Translations under genes and position numbers: made by a program
Shown: piece after piece, positions 11,960 through 23,285 of the stretch
Numbering within the stretch: the stretch's first letter is position 1
Layout of the letters: every line of letters starts with the position of its first letter
Source: Sebastes aleutianus
Taxonomy: Eukaryota > Chordata > Actinopteri > Perciformes > Sebastidae
DNA length: 64,000 nt
Assembly (NCBI GenBank): GCA_916700875.1
Contig: CAKAKS010000168.1
Span: forward strand, 61,000-124,999
Direction of reading: 5' to 3'
Notes under the pieces: model-generated
Told to the model about the DNA's origin: nothing
Databases searched by the model: none
Seen by the model: only the letters and a program-made list of their open reading frames with translations

Positions 11960-13838
11960 TGTCAAGGTATTGGTTTAAAGGGGTACAAAGTGGCTCACCC
12001 ACAGCTTCTCCTTAAAATACTCCTGCTGCATAGCAAGCTGATCCAGGAGGGAAGTCCACTCAATAGCATGAGCAAAAACGAGTCTTTCCACAGTCAACTC
12101 AAACTCACAAACTTTTAAAGAAAAAATGTGTAACTCTGTTTGGTCCATTTTGGTCAGTTCGTTCTGTCAAGGTATTAGTTTAAAGGGTGGACCCAAATGT
12201 AGAGTGACCAGGCAGACAGATACAGTTAACAAAAAGCAAGCTTTAATTGTAAAGCTGGTGGAAAAAACTAGTGATGTTACGTGCTGTGCCGAGGCTTCGG
12301 AGCGTGTGTCGAGTAATCCAGGAAGTTTTCCGCGATGCTCGTATCGAGGCTTGTATCGTTTCAGACCAATGACGTCATTGATGACGCCCGAAGCCTCGCT
12401 GCCCGGCCATACCGCGTGACTGGTTCAGGAAGTGGTTCAGTTCTTCACTGGTTGAACCAATGGATGTATTAAAAGAACTATTACTATACTATATATACAC
12501 TATACTATTATTATATTAAACCAATGCCACTTTCCAGAAGTGACACAGAACACTAATATCACCCCTCCTGCCATTGTTATATTATATCACACTACACAAT
12601 ACAATTATTGACAAAAGGATTGGTTTACACACATAAGATGCATTACTCACAAAACAATTACAGTTTATTATACATGTATGTTATATACTCATAATATACT
12701 TACTAGAAAATAATTATATTATATATTATATAGATATAAATGGATTACATTGTAGTATATATTTTTTTCATTGTTTATAGGTCACTCCCTACAGCCCTTC
12801 CTGGCGCAAAATACAGTATATCACAGATCTGTGGTCCCAGTAGCCCACAACCAGCACTGCTCCCAGTAGAGCACTTACACACCAAAAACTGACAAACTGA
12901 CAATAACCTGATATTTTCAGGTGGAATTTCATTTCATTCTCACTCTGCAATATCATTTTCCACTTGTGCAATTTTGTTAATAGTCTGTTTATTGTCAATA
13001 CTGTATATACTGCTCCTATTTTATACTTCCTTCTATTTAAATGGTTCATATTTTGTTACACTTTGTTTAGCTCTTTTTTTTTACTGTGTTAGCTGATGCT
13101 TTTTGTTTTTTGCACTATCCCCTTTGCAGCTGTACACTGCACATTTCCCCACTGCGGGACTAATAAAGGGATATCTTATCTTATCTTATCACATGGTTCA
13201 GATCATATCTGCCTGTTTTACACTCTTTGACCACCATGTGGTTTCGTGCACATGAAGCCTCGAGAAATGAACCCTTTTCCGAACCAATTTGCTGGAAAGC
13301 TTCAATGCTTCATGAAGCTTCAGCTCTCCATCACAGGAAAAAACAAATCTTAAAGGAAAACCAAAAACAGAGGGCAGGCTGAGAAAAACAACGTATAAAG
13401 GAAAAACACCAAAAAACTAAACTGAGATCAAAAACTAAATTACAAACCAGAAGACACGAGGAACACAGGCAGGATGGCAGAGCTAATACGAGCGACAACA
13501 CAGACTAGGCGGGAGCAACGCCGAACTGACAACAACAGAGGGCTTAAATACAAGAGGGTGATTAGACACAAGTGGAACAAATCAGGGCGGGGCAGACAAT
13601 CAAAAAAGGCGGGAAAACAAACAAAGGTGGGAAGTAAAACCAGTCAAGACACAGGAAGAGTGAATTTCAAAATAAAACAGGAAACACTGGAATGCATGAA
13701 TATAAAAGAGCCCAAATCCAAAACTAACCAAAATCACAATAACAGAACTAATAAACCAAAAGGAGGAGATAAGACAGTCTTAACTTATAACAAAAAGAAA
13801 AAGTCCAATGTTCTCTGGTACAGTGCCAGACCATGACA
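11960..13838. mobile_element. Repeat with TGTCAAGG/CCATGACA ends, carrying a nested hAT-like insert
   Basis: Comparison with 50040-50060 shows an insertion between AGATTT and TTGATCTC. The ends are TGTCAAGG and CCATGACA. The first 200 bp start like the part beginning at 12168, so the 5' end is duplicated. It could be a solo LTR or a non-autonomous DNA element. No protein was recognised. Confidence 0.55.
12269..13336. mobile_element. hAT-like non-autonomous element
   Basis: It is flanked by an 8-bp direct repeat GAAAAAAC (12261-12268 and 13337-13344), the size expected for hAT. The ends TAGTGATG and CATCACAG are near-inverted repeats. The interior is AT-rich with no coding sequence. It is nested in the 11960-13838 repeat. 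Confidence 0.7.
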
Positions 13839-16191
13839 TTTTGATCTCACTTCCAGGAATATAAAAATAATAATAATTTAATATTTGTTGTACAGATTGT
13901 AAAGTCCTCTGAGACAGAAAGTTGTGGAGTTCAGCATCCTCTTCTATGTTCACTGCCCCGCTGTCAAAATAAGTAGTAAATAAAGTGAAATCCTTGTCAT
14001 ATTGGTGTCCACATTATGAAGGACGTTTGTTTTTATGGTGAACAGGATATTAGTTGCTCGCCCACAAGGGGAAAAAATATATAAACATATATATAATTGT
14101 ATATAATGTGAAATATTTCGCAGTATAATACTTACTGTTAGCAGGGCGAAACCCTGAAATACAGATGAAAGAAAACAATGTTAGAAAATGATTCACATTT
14201 CAGAATTTATGAAAGCAGAAAAAGAAAAAACAGCACTTTGTGCTTCACTATCACTTGTCAAATAAATGGATTGAGTTACCAGAAGTACCACACTAAATAT
14301 GCAGGACGAGACTATCACAGGTATTCATTTTAATTCATCAGAGGAATAAAAACATCTCTGTTCCTCACCGTTATTGTTCCTCCTCCAGATGAAGAGTCCA
14401 GCGATGCAGACCACCAGCAGCAGCAGCAGCAGTCCTACAACAACTCCAATAACAGGACCAGCAGGGAACCCTGCAGGAGGAACTGGAACCAAAACAGAAC
14501 ATTCACACTTTGGGTTCATTCACACTGTGTGCTGTGTGGTTCTGAAAGTGTTTTCAGTGGTAATGCCTCAGTTCTGGATATGACTTTCATTTCAAATCAA
14601 CATTCAGGCAGTGCTGTCAATCATTATTGGTCAAACAAATGTGTAGTAAATAAAAACCCTGAGAAAGAGGTTCACAGCTTATCAGTGGTTTAAGTGGGTA
14701 CAGTAAACCAGGAGTTCAAGATATAAAAGCTTTATTTAGTGCCATCTATGTGTGAAAAGCCATCAAACTTGGCAGCACCTCTCAGAGTAAATGTCAGCAC
14801 CGGTCCTCTAAATGTGGTTGCTGTTGCACGTTTTTAAGACTTATGGCTGGTAATGTTATACAGTAGTTCTCAAACTTTAGAATAATCAGGTTGGTGTTCG
14901 CGACAAGCACTGATGTAATAAACCATAACTTGGAAAATTTCACAGACTGTCCCACTGTAGACAAATAGCACAACATATCAGAAACTTTGCACCTGTAGCT
15001 GACGGGTTAAGACACCGACCACGAACCACAATTTCCCCAGTTTGAGCAACAGATTTTCGTTGCGTCTTTCTCCCTCGTTTCCTATCATCTCAATACTGTC
15101 TCCAGTAAAGGCACAAACTGTCACTGCTCTACTTTGTTTAATGTGAGTTTATATGTTTTTTTGAAGCATTTGTTTTTACATTTGTATTATGTGTTGTGTT
15201 TTTCTGACAACAAAGTTGAAGTTAACATTTTGGCACTATACACACTAGTTTCTGATAAGTTCTTCCTTAATTATGGTCTAACTGTCCACCAAATCTTACA
15301 GGAATCTGTTGCAAATAAATAAACAAATATACAAGTATATTCCAGTCTTACCCCAGTTGGTCCTGAACACTGTTTTGTCCAGTCTGGTGACGATGTCGTC
15401 CACCACACCAGAGAGATGAAACACACAGTCGTACCTCCTCCAGTCTTCAGGTGCGACTGATGACAGGTTCAGCTCAACTCTCATCTGGAAGGTTCCATCG
15501 TGGTTGGGGAGGATCTCTCCGAGGTCCACGTCCTCATGAATCTCCTCTCCATCTTTCCTCCAGAACATCATGGCTCTGTCGGGGTAGAAACCTGTAGCGT
15601 GACAGCTGACTGGAGAGGAGGGAGTCTTCTGGAGGAGAGACACTGAGACAGACACAGATGAGTCTGTACTGAGACACCAGGATGTGTCAGGATATTATTT
15701 TCATTGGAATGATAGAGTGCCTTAGAAACACTGAGTCCATGTACAACAGTACATCTTGCCATGTGATCCTACCTGTTCTCTGCAGAAAGCTCTTCCCATA
15801 GTGTAGGTACTTCCTCAGCAAGTCAGGACACATATGGATGTATACGTTTTTGTTGTATTCTAATCTAGCTTTCTCATTATCCCATCTAAGTTTGGTGATG
15901 AAAGCCTGTTGTTTTGGAGCGGTCCATGTCAGCGTCTGCAGGTCTAATGCAAGGAAGTCTTCGCCATCATAACCGTACTGATTATAACCAACAACCTCTC
16001 CAGTCTCGTCGTCCCACTCACAGCCGTTCATCCTCTGAAAAATGTGGGCACCTGTGAGAGACAGAGACAGAAAAAAGAGACATCTCAGCACAGCCAATTA
16101 TGAACAGCTAATAGCTACGGCTGTCAAAGTAAACACCATAATAAAGCATTAACGCAAATTAGTTTTAACGCCATTCATTTCTTTAACGCAT

Positions 16192-16720
16192 TGTGGGAGC
16201 CAAGTTTCGTATAAATGTTTTAGTTTAATAAATAAGCACAATCTGTATTTTATGTAGGTGAGATAAATAAGTGATTTCATTGAATAAGTTAATTCATAGT
16301 AATTAATATGTTAAAAGGTTGAAAGTAATTTAATGAACATTTGATTTAAATCATCTTGATGTAATATCTTTGTGTGTTACTTTGTAAAGGCAACACTATA
16401 TAAGCTTTCTGTTAGACCGGTAAGTAGGTTACCGTCGCTTTAAGAGAAATAGGCTTCTTGTGCTCATTGAGGTAAAAACAGTGGTTTGTTCAGCTGAGGC
16501 TCAAGTTAAGGACCGAGCCACACGGTTTTCTTACCGTAGTACAGTTTGCTAATTAGGATAACTTAGCTTTTGAATACTCCTGTAAGAAGATACTACAAAA
16601 CTGTGGAATAAAGATTTTTGTTTTTATCCTTTTTTACAACGGAGTCCTGTGGAAGTTTTTCCTTCTCAAGTAAATGTACACGAGTAAATCCAAGGTGACC
16701 GTTGAGCTTCAACCCCCACA
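16192..16720 (+). repeat. 5' LTR of BEL/Pao element
   Basis: TG...CA termini. A TATA-like CTATATAAG lies at about 16396-16404 and AATAAA at about 16607-16612, giving a plausible U3-R-U5 layout. No tRNA primer-binding site was recognised just downstream. Confidence 0.93.
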
Positions 16721-17064
16721 TTTGTAAGAAAACCAGCTCCACTTGGACTAATGGACATTTGTGGAAGGATTTGGAACCTCAAGGAAAAAGGAGTTACAAC
16801 CACTCCAAGATACAGTGGTCGTGAGTAAAGTCATCCTCAGCTCTGCTGATAAAAAGTGCTGTGTCACTCCATGTGGACGAAGCTACTAGCATAACTGGAG
16901 CCCACAAGCTAATTCCCATGTGTTAGCTAACGGACTAACCCTGACATCATCGAGAGAAATATACTGTTTCTTGCTGTTAGCCATGCTACTTTGTGGACGG
17001 TGATTATCATTAAAGACTCTGAACTGTTTCACATTAAGCTAATTTAAGCTAGTTTGCTTAAAGA

Positions 17065-18897
17065 ATGGAGGAAGAAGACGAAGATACAGCTACAGTTGTG
17101 GATGCTGCTAGGGTGGTGAAAGTCACAGCTAAGGCAATGGAGGAAAAGTTGCAACGTGCTATTAGCTCAAGGAAGGCCAAGCTGGCTAAGCTAACAGGTA
17201 AAGCAAATCAGATACAGCGATTAATGGACGACGGTGATGACACTAGCTTAACAGTGATTCAAACCAAATTAGTGGTGGAGTTAAGCACGCTTTTTGAAGA
17301 GTTTGGTGATTTGAATTACAATGTTAAAGGGATACTTCGACAAATCTCTGAAGAAGAAATGAACCAAGATCAAGCTAACTGGTTTGTACCTAAGGCTGAT
17401 GCCTACACGGACTTTGTTGTGAGAGCTAAGGCTTGGATGGATGAGGCTCATCTACGCAGCGTAGAAGCTACAAAATGCAGCGAAGAGGTGCAGCCATCAG
17501 ATAGTGTATCCATTGCATCTTTTTCATCAGTAAAGCATAGTTCCAAGACTTCTGTGCGTTCTTCCCGTGCATCATCTACTGCTTCATCTACTCGTTTAAA
17601 GGCAGAGTTGGAGAGAGCTACATTATTAGCGCAAGCGTCTGCTCTAAAACAGAGACAGATTTTAGAGGAAAAGGAAGCCAAAGTAAAAAGAGAAAAAGAA
17701 GAGCTAGAGATACAAACTGCTTTAGCAGCATCTGATGCTAAAATTAAGATCTTGAACGAGTTTGAAGGACTACGTCTCTCATCTAGGGCATCAAGTCATG
17801 ATGGAATGAACTCCTACTTCATTTCCGCCAAAGCTACAGATATGCCAGCTCACAGGCAACCAAAGCATCCCTCGCCCACAGACAGGCAAATAACACAGAG
17901 TAATGACATTCAACACAATGTCCAAAGATCAAATGCTGCAACTACTCAACTGCAGACAGAAATGGCTGAGGCTTTTCAAGGAGTTACTGAAATGTTGACT
18001 AAGCAGCAAAGAATAGCTACTCTGCCTCCTCAGAATATTCCTGTGTTCAAGGGAGATCCCCTAGAATATCAACTGTTCATCAGGGCGTTCGAACACGGAG
18101 TAGAGGACAAGACAGAGAGCAGCAAAGACCGGCTCTACTTTATGGAGCAGTACACCAGTGGACAGCCCAGGGAGCTAGTTAGAAGCTGCCTCCATATGGA
18201 ACCCGAGCGCGGCTATCGTGAGGCCAAGAGACTTATGGCAGAACATTTTGGAAACGCCTACAAGATTTCAGTGGCATATATCAACAAGGTACTGAACTGG
18301 CCTACCATCAAGTCAGACGACGGAGAAGCTCTCCATTCTTTCGGCCTCTATCTCACAGGATGTCGTAATGCTATGTGTGACATGGAGTACATGGAAGAGT
18401 TGGAAAATGCAGCTAGCATGCGTGCTATCATTGCCAAGCTCCCGTACAAGGTGAGGGAAAGGTGGAGAAGCGTGGTCTGTGGCATTCAGGACAGAGAAAA
18501 GCGCAGAGCCAAGTTCAATGACCTTGTGAACTTTGTCAACAAGCAAGCGAAGGAAGCCTTGCATCCACTGTTTGGTGACATAAAGGACTTTTCCTCAAAG
18601 AGACAACCTAAAGGGCAAGTGGACGAGAGGTTGCATAGGAGAAGTGGTAGCAACAGAGGCTTCACCACAGCTGCAACTATCGCCAGTAATCAAGCAGTGA
18701 GTCCCAAGTCTAAACCAGAACGTAAAGTCACCGGCAGCCTAGTCTGTGCATTTTCCACACCCTGTCTCTTCTGTCAGGGTGGAGAACATGCTATGGAACA
18801 GTGCAAGAAGATGAAGAAGTCTCTTCATAAAGAAAAGATTGACTTCTTACGAGCAAAAGGTTTGTGCTTCAGCTGTCTGAAACGGGCACATGAGTAA
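17065..18897 (+). CDS. BEL/Pao Gag-like protein (610 aa)
   Basis: An open frame in the BEL/Pao element. The N-terminal third is charged and helical, with a Ser-rich stretch and a Lys/Glu-rich coiled-coil-like segment at about residues 185-235. The middle part (from about residue 325, PVFKGDPLEY) resembles the DUF1759 Gag-like domain of Pao elements. Near the end are Cys/His motifs: CLFCQGGEHAMEQC, and the first half of a second knuckle (CFSC) just before the stop. The frame ends at 18897 and overlaps the pol frame by 8 nt (ATGAGTAA). The second half of that knuckle lies in the pol frame. Either a frameshift joins the two, or a 1-nt indel split an originally continuous gag-pol frame. Confidence 0.88.
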   Translation: MEEEDEDTATVVDAARVVKVTAKAMEEKLQRAISSRKAKLAKLTGKANQIQRLMDDGDDTSLTVIQTKLVVELSTLFEEFGDLNYNVKGILRQISEEEMNQDQANWFVPKADAYTDFVVRAKAWMDEAHLRSVEATKCSEEVQPSDSVSIASFSSVKHSSKTSVRSSRASSTASSTRLKAELERATLLAQASALKQRQILEEKEAKVKREKEELEIQTALAASDAKIKILNEFEGLRLSSRASSHDGMNSYFISAKATDMPAHRQPKHPSPTDRQITQSNDIQHNVQRSNAATTQLQTEMAEAFQGVTEMLTKQQRIATLPPQNIPVFKGDPLEYQLFIRAFEHGVEDKTESSKDRLYFMEQYTSGQPRELVRSCLHMEPERGYREAKRLMAEHFGNAYKISVAYINKVLNWPTIKSDDGEALHSFGLYLTGCRNAMCDMEYMEELENAASMRAIIAKLPYKVRERWRSVVCGIQDREKRRAKFNDLVNFVNKQAKEALHPLFGDIKDFSSKRQPKGQVDERLHRRSGSNRGFTTAATIASNQAVSPKSKPERKVTGSLVCAFSTPCLFCQGGEHAMEQCKKMKKSLHKEKIDFLRAKGLCFSCLKRAHE

Positions 18898-21800
18898 ATC
18901 ATGTAAGGAGAGAATGAGCTGCCAAGTCTGCATGCAGTCACACCCTACAGTGTTGCACATGAAGGCCAAAAACAATGGTACGAACAAAGAGGTAAAGACT
19001 GAAGGGGAGTCACAGGAAAATGACGAAAGACTGACAGAATCGGTCGTAAGTGGGTTTGTGGGAACAGATACAACAACTTGTGGAGCAACAAGTGCTGAGA
19101 ACACCGAGAGCATCTTAGCAATAGTCCCAGTTCAAGTCAAGACCGGCAAGGGCCAAAGGGTAAAAACGACTTACGCTTTCCTTGACCCTGGCAGTACAGC
19201 CTGCTTCTGTACTGAGGAGCTAATGAAAGAGCTCAGCCTGACAGGCAGAAAGACACGAATCTTACTTAAGACAATGGGGGAGAAAAAGATTGTTAACAGC
19301 CACATGGTGTCTGGCTTGGAAGTGAGCAGCTTAGGCTGCAACGATTTTCTCAAGCTCCCAGATACATACGCCCAGAGGACCATTCCAGCAACTAAAGGTA
19401 ACATTCCTTTGCAAGAGGACGTCGACAAGTGGCCTCACCTTCAGCAGGTGATACTCCCGAAAATAGATGCAGATATAGGACTGCTTATTGGGACTAATGC
19501 GCCCAAGGCTATGGAACCCTGGGAGGTCATTGCCAGTGTAAATGACGGTCCATATGCTGTAAGAACACGGCTCGGCTGGACTGTCAATGGACCTCTCCGG
19601 GAAGACACTGGTCACAGTACAACAAGTGGGCTGATACAGGTTTCAGCCAACCGTATATCAGTTACGAGACTGGATGAACTCTGGAGTCAGCAGTTTAAGA
19701 ACGACTTCCCAGAGTGTGAGCAAGATGAGAAGTTGGAGATGTCCAGAGAAGATCTTCAGTTCCTTGACATGGCCTCACAGTCAGCTAGACTTGTGGAGGG
19801 ACATTACAGCATCGCCCTGCCATTGAGGAACAAGGACATGAAGATGCCCAACAACCGTAAGGTAGCTGAGCAACGGGCTCTGAACTTAAGGCGGAAGTTT
19901 GTGAAGAATCCAAAATTTCATGCAGAGTACTCAGCATTCTTGGGTGGTATGATTGAAAGGGGTTATGCCGTGAAGGTACCCAGAAAGGACATCAGCCGTG
20001 ACGATGGTAAAGTTTGGTACCTGCCGCACCACGGGGTTTATCACCCCAAGAAGCAGAAGATCAGAGTGGTCTTTGATTGCGGAGCATCATACGAGGGCAC
20101 CACTCTGAATGACCAGTTGCTACAGGGACCAAATCTCACCAGCACCCTCCTTGGTGTCATCACCAGGTTCAGGCAAGAGGAAGTGGCAGTCATGGCCGAT
20201 GTGGAAGCGATGTTCCACCAGGTGAAGGTGCCAGAGGAGGACTCTGACCTTCTCCAGTTCCTCTGGTGGACATCAGGCGATATCAGTCAGGAGTTGGTGG
20301 AGTACAAGATGGTGGTGCACTTGTTCGGTGCTACCTCCTCGCCTAGCTGCGCCAGCTATGCCTTGAGGAAATGTGCAGAGGACAGCAGAGATCAGTCCAA
20401 CGTCCAAGCAGTTGACACGGTGCTGCACAACTTCTATGTGGACGACTGCCTTAAATCAGTCCAATCGGAAGAAGAGGCAGTGTTGTTGTACCACACCTTG
20501 AGAGCTGTATGTGGAAAGGGTGGCTTCAGACTCACCAAATGGGTAAGCAACAGCAGGGCTGTGCTATCTGCTATCCCCGAAGAGGAAATGGCAACAGAAG
20601 TTAAAGACCTTGACCTGGATAGGGATGCGCTTCCCATAGAGAGAGCTTTGGGAGTTCATTGGTGTATCCAGTCCGACAGCTTCAGGTTCAAGATCATCAT
20701 GCCGGACAAAGCACCCACCATCAGAAACATCCTATCAATTGTGAGCTCTGTTTATGATCCATTGGGTATCTTGGCACCAGTCATGCTCCAAGTGAAGGGA
20801 ATCCTGCAAAAGCTCTGCAGACTGAAGCTAGGCTGGGATGTCCCGATACCTGATGAGCTTGCATGTGAGTGGTTTGCTTGGAAGACAGAGCTTCACCAGC
20901 TAGAGGACATCAGAGTCCCTAGGTGTTTCAAGCCTGCAGGCTTTGGTGAAGTAGTAATGAGCCAACTGCACCACTTTGCTGACGCTAGCGAAGAAGGTTA
21001 CGGGACAGTTAGCTACTTGCTACAGAAGAACAGCAGCAACGAAGTCCATTGTGCATTTGTCATGGGGAAGGCCAGAGTGGCTCCACTCAAGCCCATGACT
21101 ATCCCACGCATGGAGCTCACCGCCGCCACCATGGCTGCCCGCATGGACAAGATGTTGAAATCGGAACTGCAGCTGCAACTCCAACAGTCAGTGTTTTGGT
21201 CAGATAGCACAACTGTGCTGAGGTATATCAAAAACAGAAAGAGCAGATTCCGCACTTTCGTCGCTAACCGAGTGGAAACCATTTTGAAGATCTCTGAACC
21301 ATGTCAGTGGAGATATGTTAACACTTCACTGAACCCTGCAGACTATGCATCAAGGGGACTCAAAGCAGATAAATTCATCCAAAGGCACACTTGGTTACAG
21401 GGGCCGGGCTTTCTCACCGAGCCTATGGAGGATTGGCCTGATAACTTGGACCACCCTGGGGACCTAACCACGGAGGACCCAGAGGTGAGGAACGCCGTGG
21501 TCGGTGCTACTGCAGCGGAAGACCAAAGGGATGCAGCAAAGGAGTTCATGCAGTACTTCTCTTCCTGGATTCGCCTTAGGAAAGCAGTCGCTTGGATGCT
21601 TAAGGTTAAGAGCACTCTGCTGAGCCTGTGTCATAAGAGGAAAGAGTTGAGCGCTACTCTCTCTCCACTCGAGGTCAATAAGGAGATGAGGAACTTCAAG
21701 ACAAGACTCTTGAGAGCAGACTCTCATAAGCTCACAGTGGAGAAACTTAAGGAAGCAGAGCAAGAGATCCTTCGCTACTGCCAAAGAAAGACATTCTCCA

Positions 21801-23083
21801 AAGAAATCTCTGCACTTCAAAGGTGTGAAGGCGTAAAGAGAAGCAGTAGCCTTTTCAAGCTTAATCCAGTCCTCCAAGAGGGAATCCTCAGAGTAGGAGG
21901 AAGACTCAGCAGGGCCGCTATGCCTGAAGAGTCAAAGCAGCCAGCTATCCTGGACAAGGATCTTCATGTCGCAAAGCTGATCCTCAGAGAAATCCATGAG
22001 AACCTGGGTCACAGCGGACGCAATCATGTGCTCTCCAAGTTACGATTAAAGTATTGGATCCCTGGAGCAAACTCGGCTATACGGAGTATCCTATCCAAGT
22101 GCCAGGTTTGTCGACGCACACATGGAGCTGTAGGGAAACAACAGATGGCCGACCTACCTCGAGATAGAGTCCTGCCAGACGAGCCTCCTTTCACCAACAC
22201 TGGAGTGGACTACTTCGGCCCATTCGAAGTAAAACGTGGAAGAAGTACGGTGAAAAGGTACGGCGTCATTTTTACATGCCTGGCAGTCCGTGCAGTACAC
22301 TTAGAGGTAGCGTCTTCACTGGATACGGACTCCTTCATAAGTGCACTTCGTCGCTTCATAGCTAGAAGAGGCCAGGTGAAAATCCTCCGCTCAGACAACG
22401 GAACAAATTTCGTTGGTGCTGAGCGTGAACTGAAAAGAGCCATCGAAGAGTGGAATAGCTCCAGGATTGAGAACACTCTATGTCAGAGTGGCATCCAGTG
22501 GATGTTTAATCCTCCCACTGGCTCCCACCACGGCGGAGTCTGGGAGAGGATGATCAGGTCTGTAAGGAAGATTCTGAGCTCCACCCTGAAGTTACAGATA
22601 CTTGATGAGGAGAGCCTATACACCCTGCTGTGTGAGGCAGAGGCCATCATCAACAGTAGGCCTATAACCAAGGCGTCTAGCGATCCAAATGATCTGGAGG
22701 CGCTTACGCCTAACCACCTCTTGCTCCTCAAGACCAAGCCATCTCTACCTCCAGGCCTGTTCGATAAGCAGGATCTCTATGCACGTAGGAGGTGGAAACA
22801 GATTCAGTATATGGCAGACATATTCTGGAAGCGATGGATAAGAGAATATCTACCACAGCTGCAAGAGCGCCACAAGTGGTCCCGTCCATCTCGCAACTTC
22901 GCCATTGGAGATGTTGTGTTGATCGTCGATGACTCAGCACCACGCAACTCTTGGGTCATGGGAAAGGTCATCGAGACAGTCCCAGACAAGTTTGGCCTGG
23001 TACGTCAAGTCCGTATCAAGACAAAGACCAGCACACTGGATAGGCCTATCACGAAGATCTGCCTCCTCCAGGAAGCTGAATGA
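18890..23083 (+). CDS. BEL/Pao Pol polyprotein (1397 aa)
   Basis: An intact frame coding for retrotransposition enzymes. In order: the His/Cys half of a zinc knuckle near the start; an aspartic protease motif FLDPGSTACFC (about residue 96); reverse transcriptase with VVFDCGAS, a catalytic Asp in MADVEAMF and the YVDD box (NFYVDDCLKS, about residue 515); RNase H with HHFADAS and FWSDST; an integrase zinc finger (HENLGHSGRNH and KCQVCRR); a DDE core with GVDYFGPF, LRSDNGTNF and GGVWERM; and a C-terminal DUF5641-like domain with FAIGDVVLIVDD. Order and motifs match BEL/Pao (Peptidase_A17 family). No stop interrupts the 4.2-kb frame. No envelope frame is seen. Confidence 0.95.
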   Translation: MSKSCKERMSCQVCMQSHPTVLHMKAKNNGTNKEVKTEGESQENDERLTESVVSGFVGTDTTTCGATSAENTESILAIVPVQVKTGKGQRVKTTYAFLDPGSTACFCTEELMKELSLTGRKTRILLKTMGEKKIVNSHMVSGLEVSSLGCNDFLKLPDTYAQRTIPATKGNIPLQEDVDKWPHLQQVILPKIDADIGLLIGTNAPKAMEPWEVIASVNDGPYAVRTRLGWTVNGPLREDTGHSTTSGLIQVSANRISVTRLDELWSQQFKNDFPECEQDEKLEMSREDLQFLDMASQSARLVEGHYSIALPLRNKDMKMPNNRKVAEQRALNLRRKFVKNPKFHAEYSAFLGGMIERGYAVKVPRKDISRDDGKVWYLPHHGVYHPKKQKIRVVFDCGASYEGTTLNDQLLQGPNLTSTLLGVITRFRQEEVAVMADVEAMFHQVKVPEEDSDLLQFLWWTSGDISQELVEYKMVVHLFGATSSPSCASYALRKCAEDSRDQSNVQAVDTVLHNFYVDDCLKSVQSEEEAVLLYHTLRAVCGKGGFRLTKWVSNSRAVLSAIPEEEMATEVKDLDLDRDALPIERALGVHWCIQSDSFRFKIIMPDKAPTIRNILSIVSSVYDPLGILAPVMLQVKGILQKLCRLKLGWDVPIPDELACEWFAWKTELHQLEDIRVPRCFKPAGFGEVVMSQLHHFADASEEGYGTVSYLLQKNSSNEVHCAFVMGKARVAPLKPMTIPRMELTAATMAARMDKMLKSELQLQLQQSVFWSDSTTVLRYIKNRKSRFRTFVANRVETILKISEPCQWRYVNTSLNPADYASRGLKADKFIQRHTWLQGPGFLTEPMEDWPDNLDHPGDLTTEDPEVRNAVVGATAAEDQRDAAKEFMQYFSSWIRLRKAVAWMLKVKSTLLSLCHKRKELSATLSPLEVNKEMRNFKTRLLRADSHKLTVEKLKEAEQEILRYCQRKTFSKEISALQRCEGVKRSSSLFKLNPVLQEGILRVGGRLSRAAMPEESKQPAILDKDLHVAKLILREIHENLGHSGRNHVLSKLRLKYWIPGANSAIRSILSKCQVCRRTHGAVGKQQMADLPRDRVLPDEPPFTNTGVDYFGPFEVKRGRSTVKRYGVIFTCLAVRAVHLEVASSLDTDSFISALRRFIARRGQVKILRSDNGTNFVGAERELKRAIEEWNSSRIENTLCQSGIQWMFNPPTGSHHGGVWERMIRSVRKILSSTLKLQILDEESLYTLLCEAEAIINSRPITKASSDPNDLEALTPNHLLLLKTKPSLPPGLFDKQDLYARRRWKQIQYMADIFWKRWIREYLPQLQERHKWSRPSRNFAIGDVVLIVDDSAPRNSWVMGKVIETVPDKFGLVRQVRIKTKTSTLDRPITKICLLQEAE

Positions 23084-23285
23084 GGCAGTTCTCATACTGT
23101 CCTATATCTAGGTGCTATAGTATGTGCTGATAAACTCTGGCACCCAGTGTAGTAGTTGAGGTAAACAGTAAATCAAGCAACGAAGAATGAAGACTGCTTA
23201 CACAGAGGGACTTTAATTTCTTTGTCTCCACATGTTGTATATTTTGGTAATTGTCTCCAGTTAAGAGCACAATTAGGGGCCGGTA

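Noticed and set aside
13474..13836. 120-residue Lys/Arg/Asn-rich frame
   Set aside because: It lies inside a non-coding repeat with no family signal.
17448..22989. Minus-strand and shifted frames within the BEL/Pao element
   Set aside because: Shadows of the gag and pol frames.
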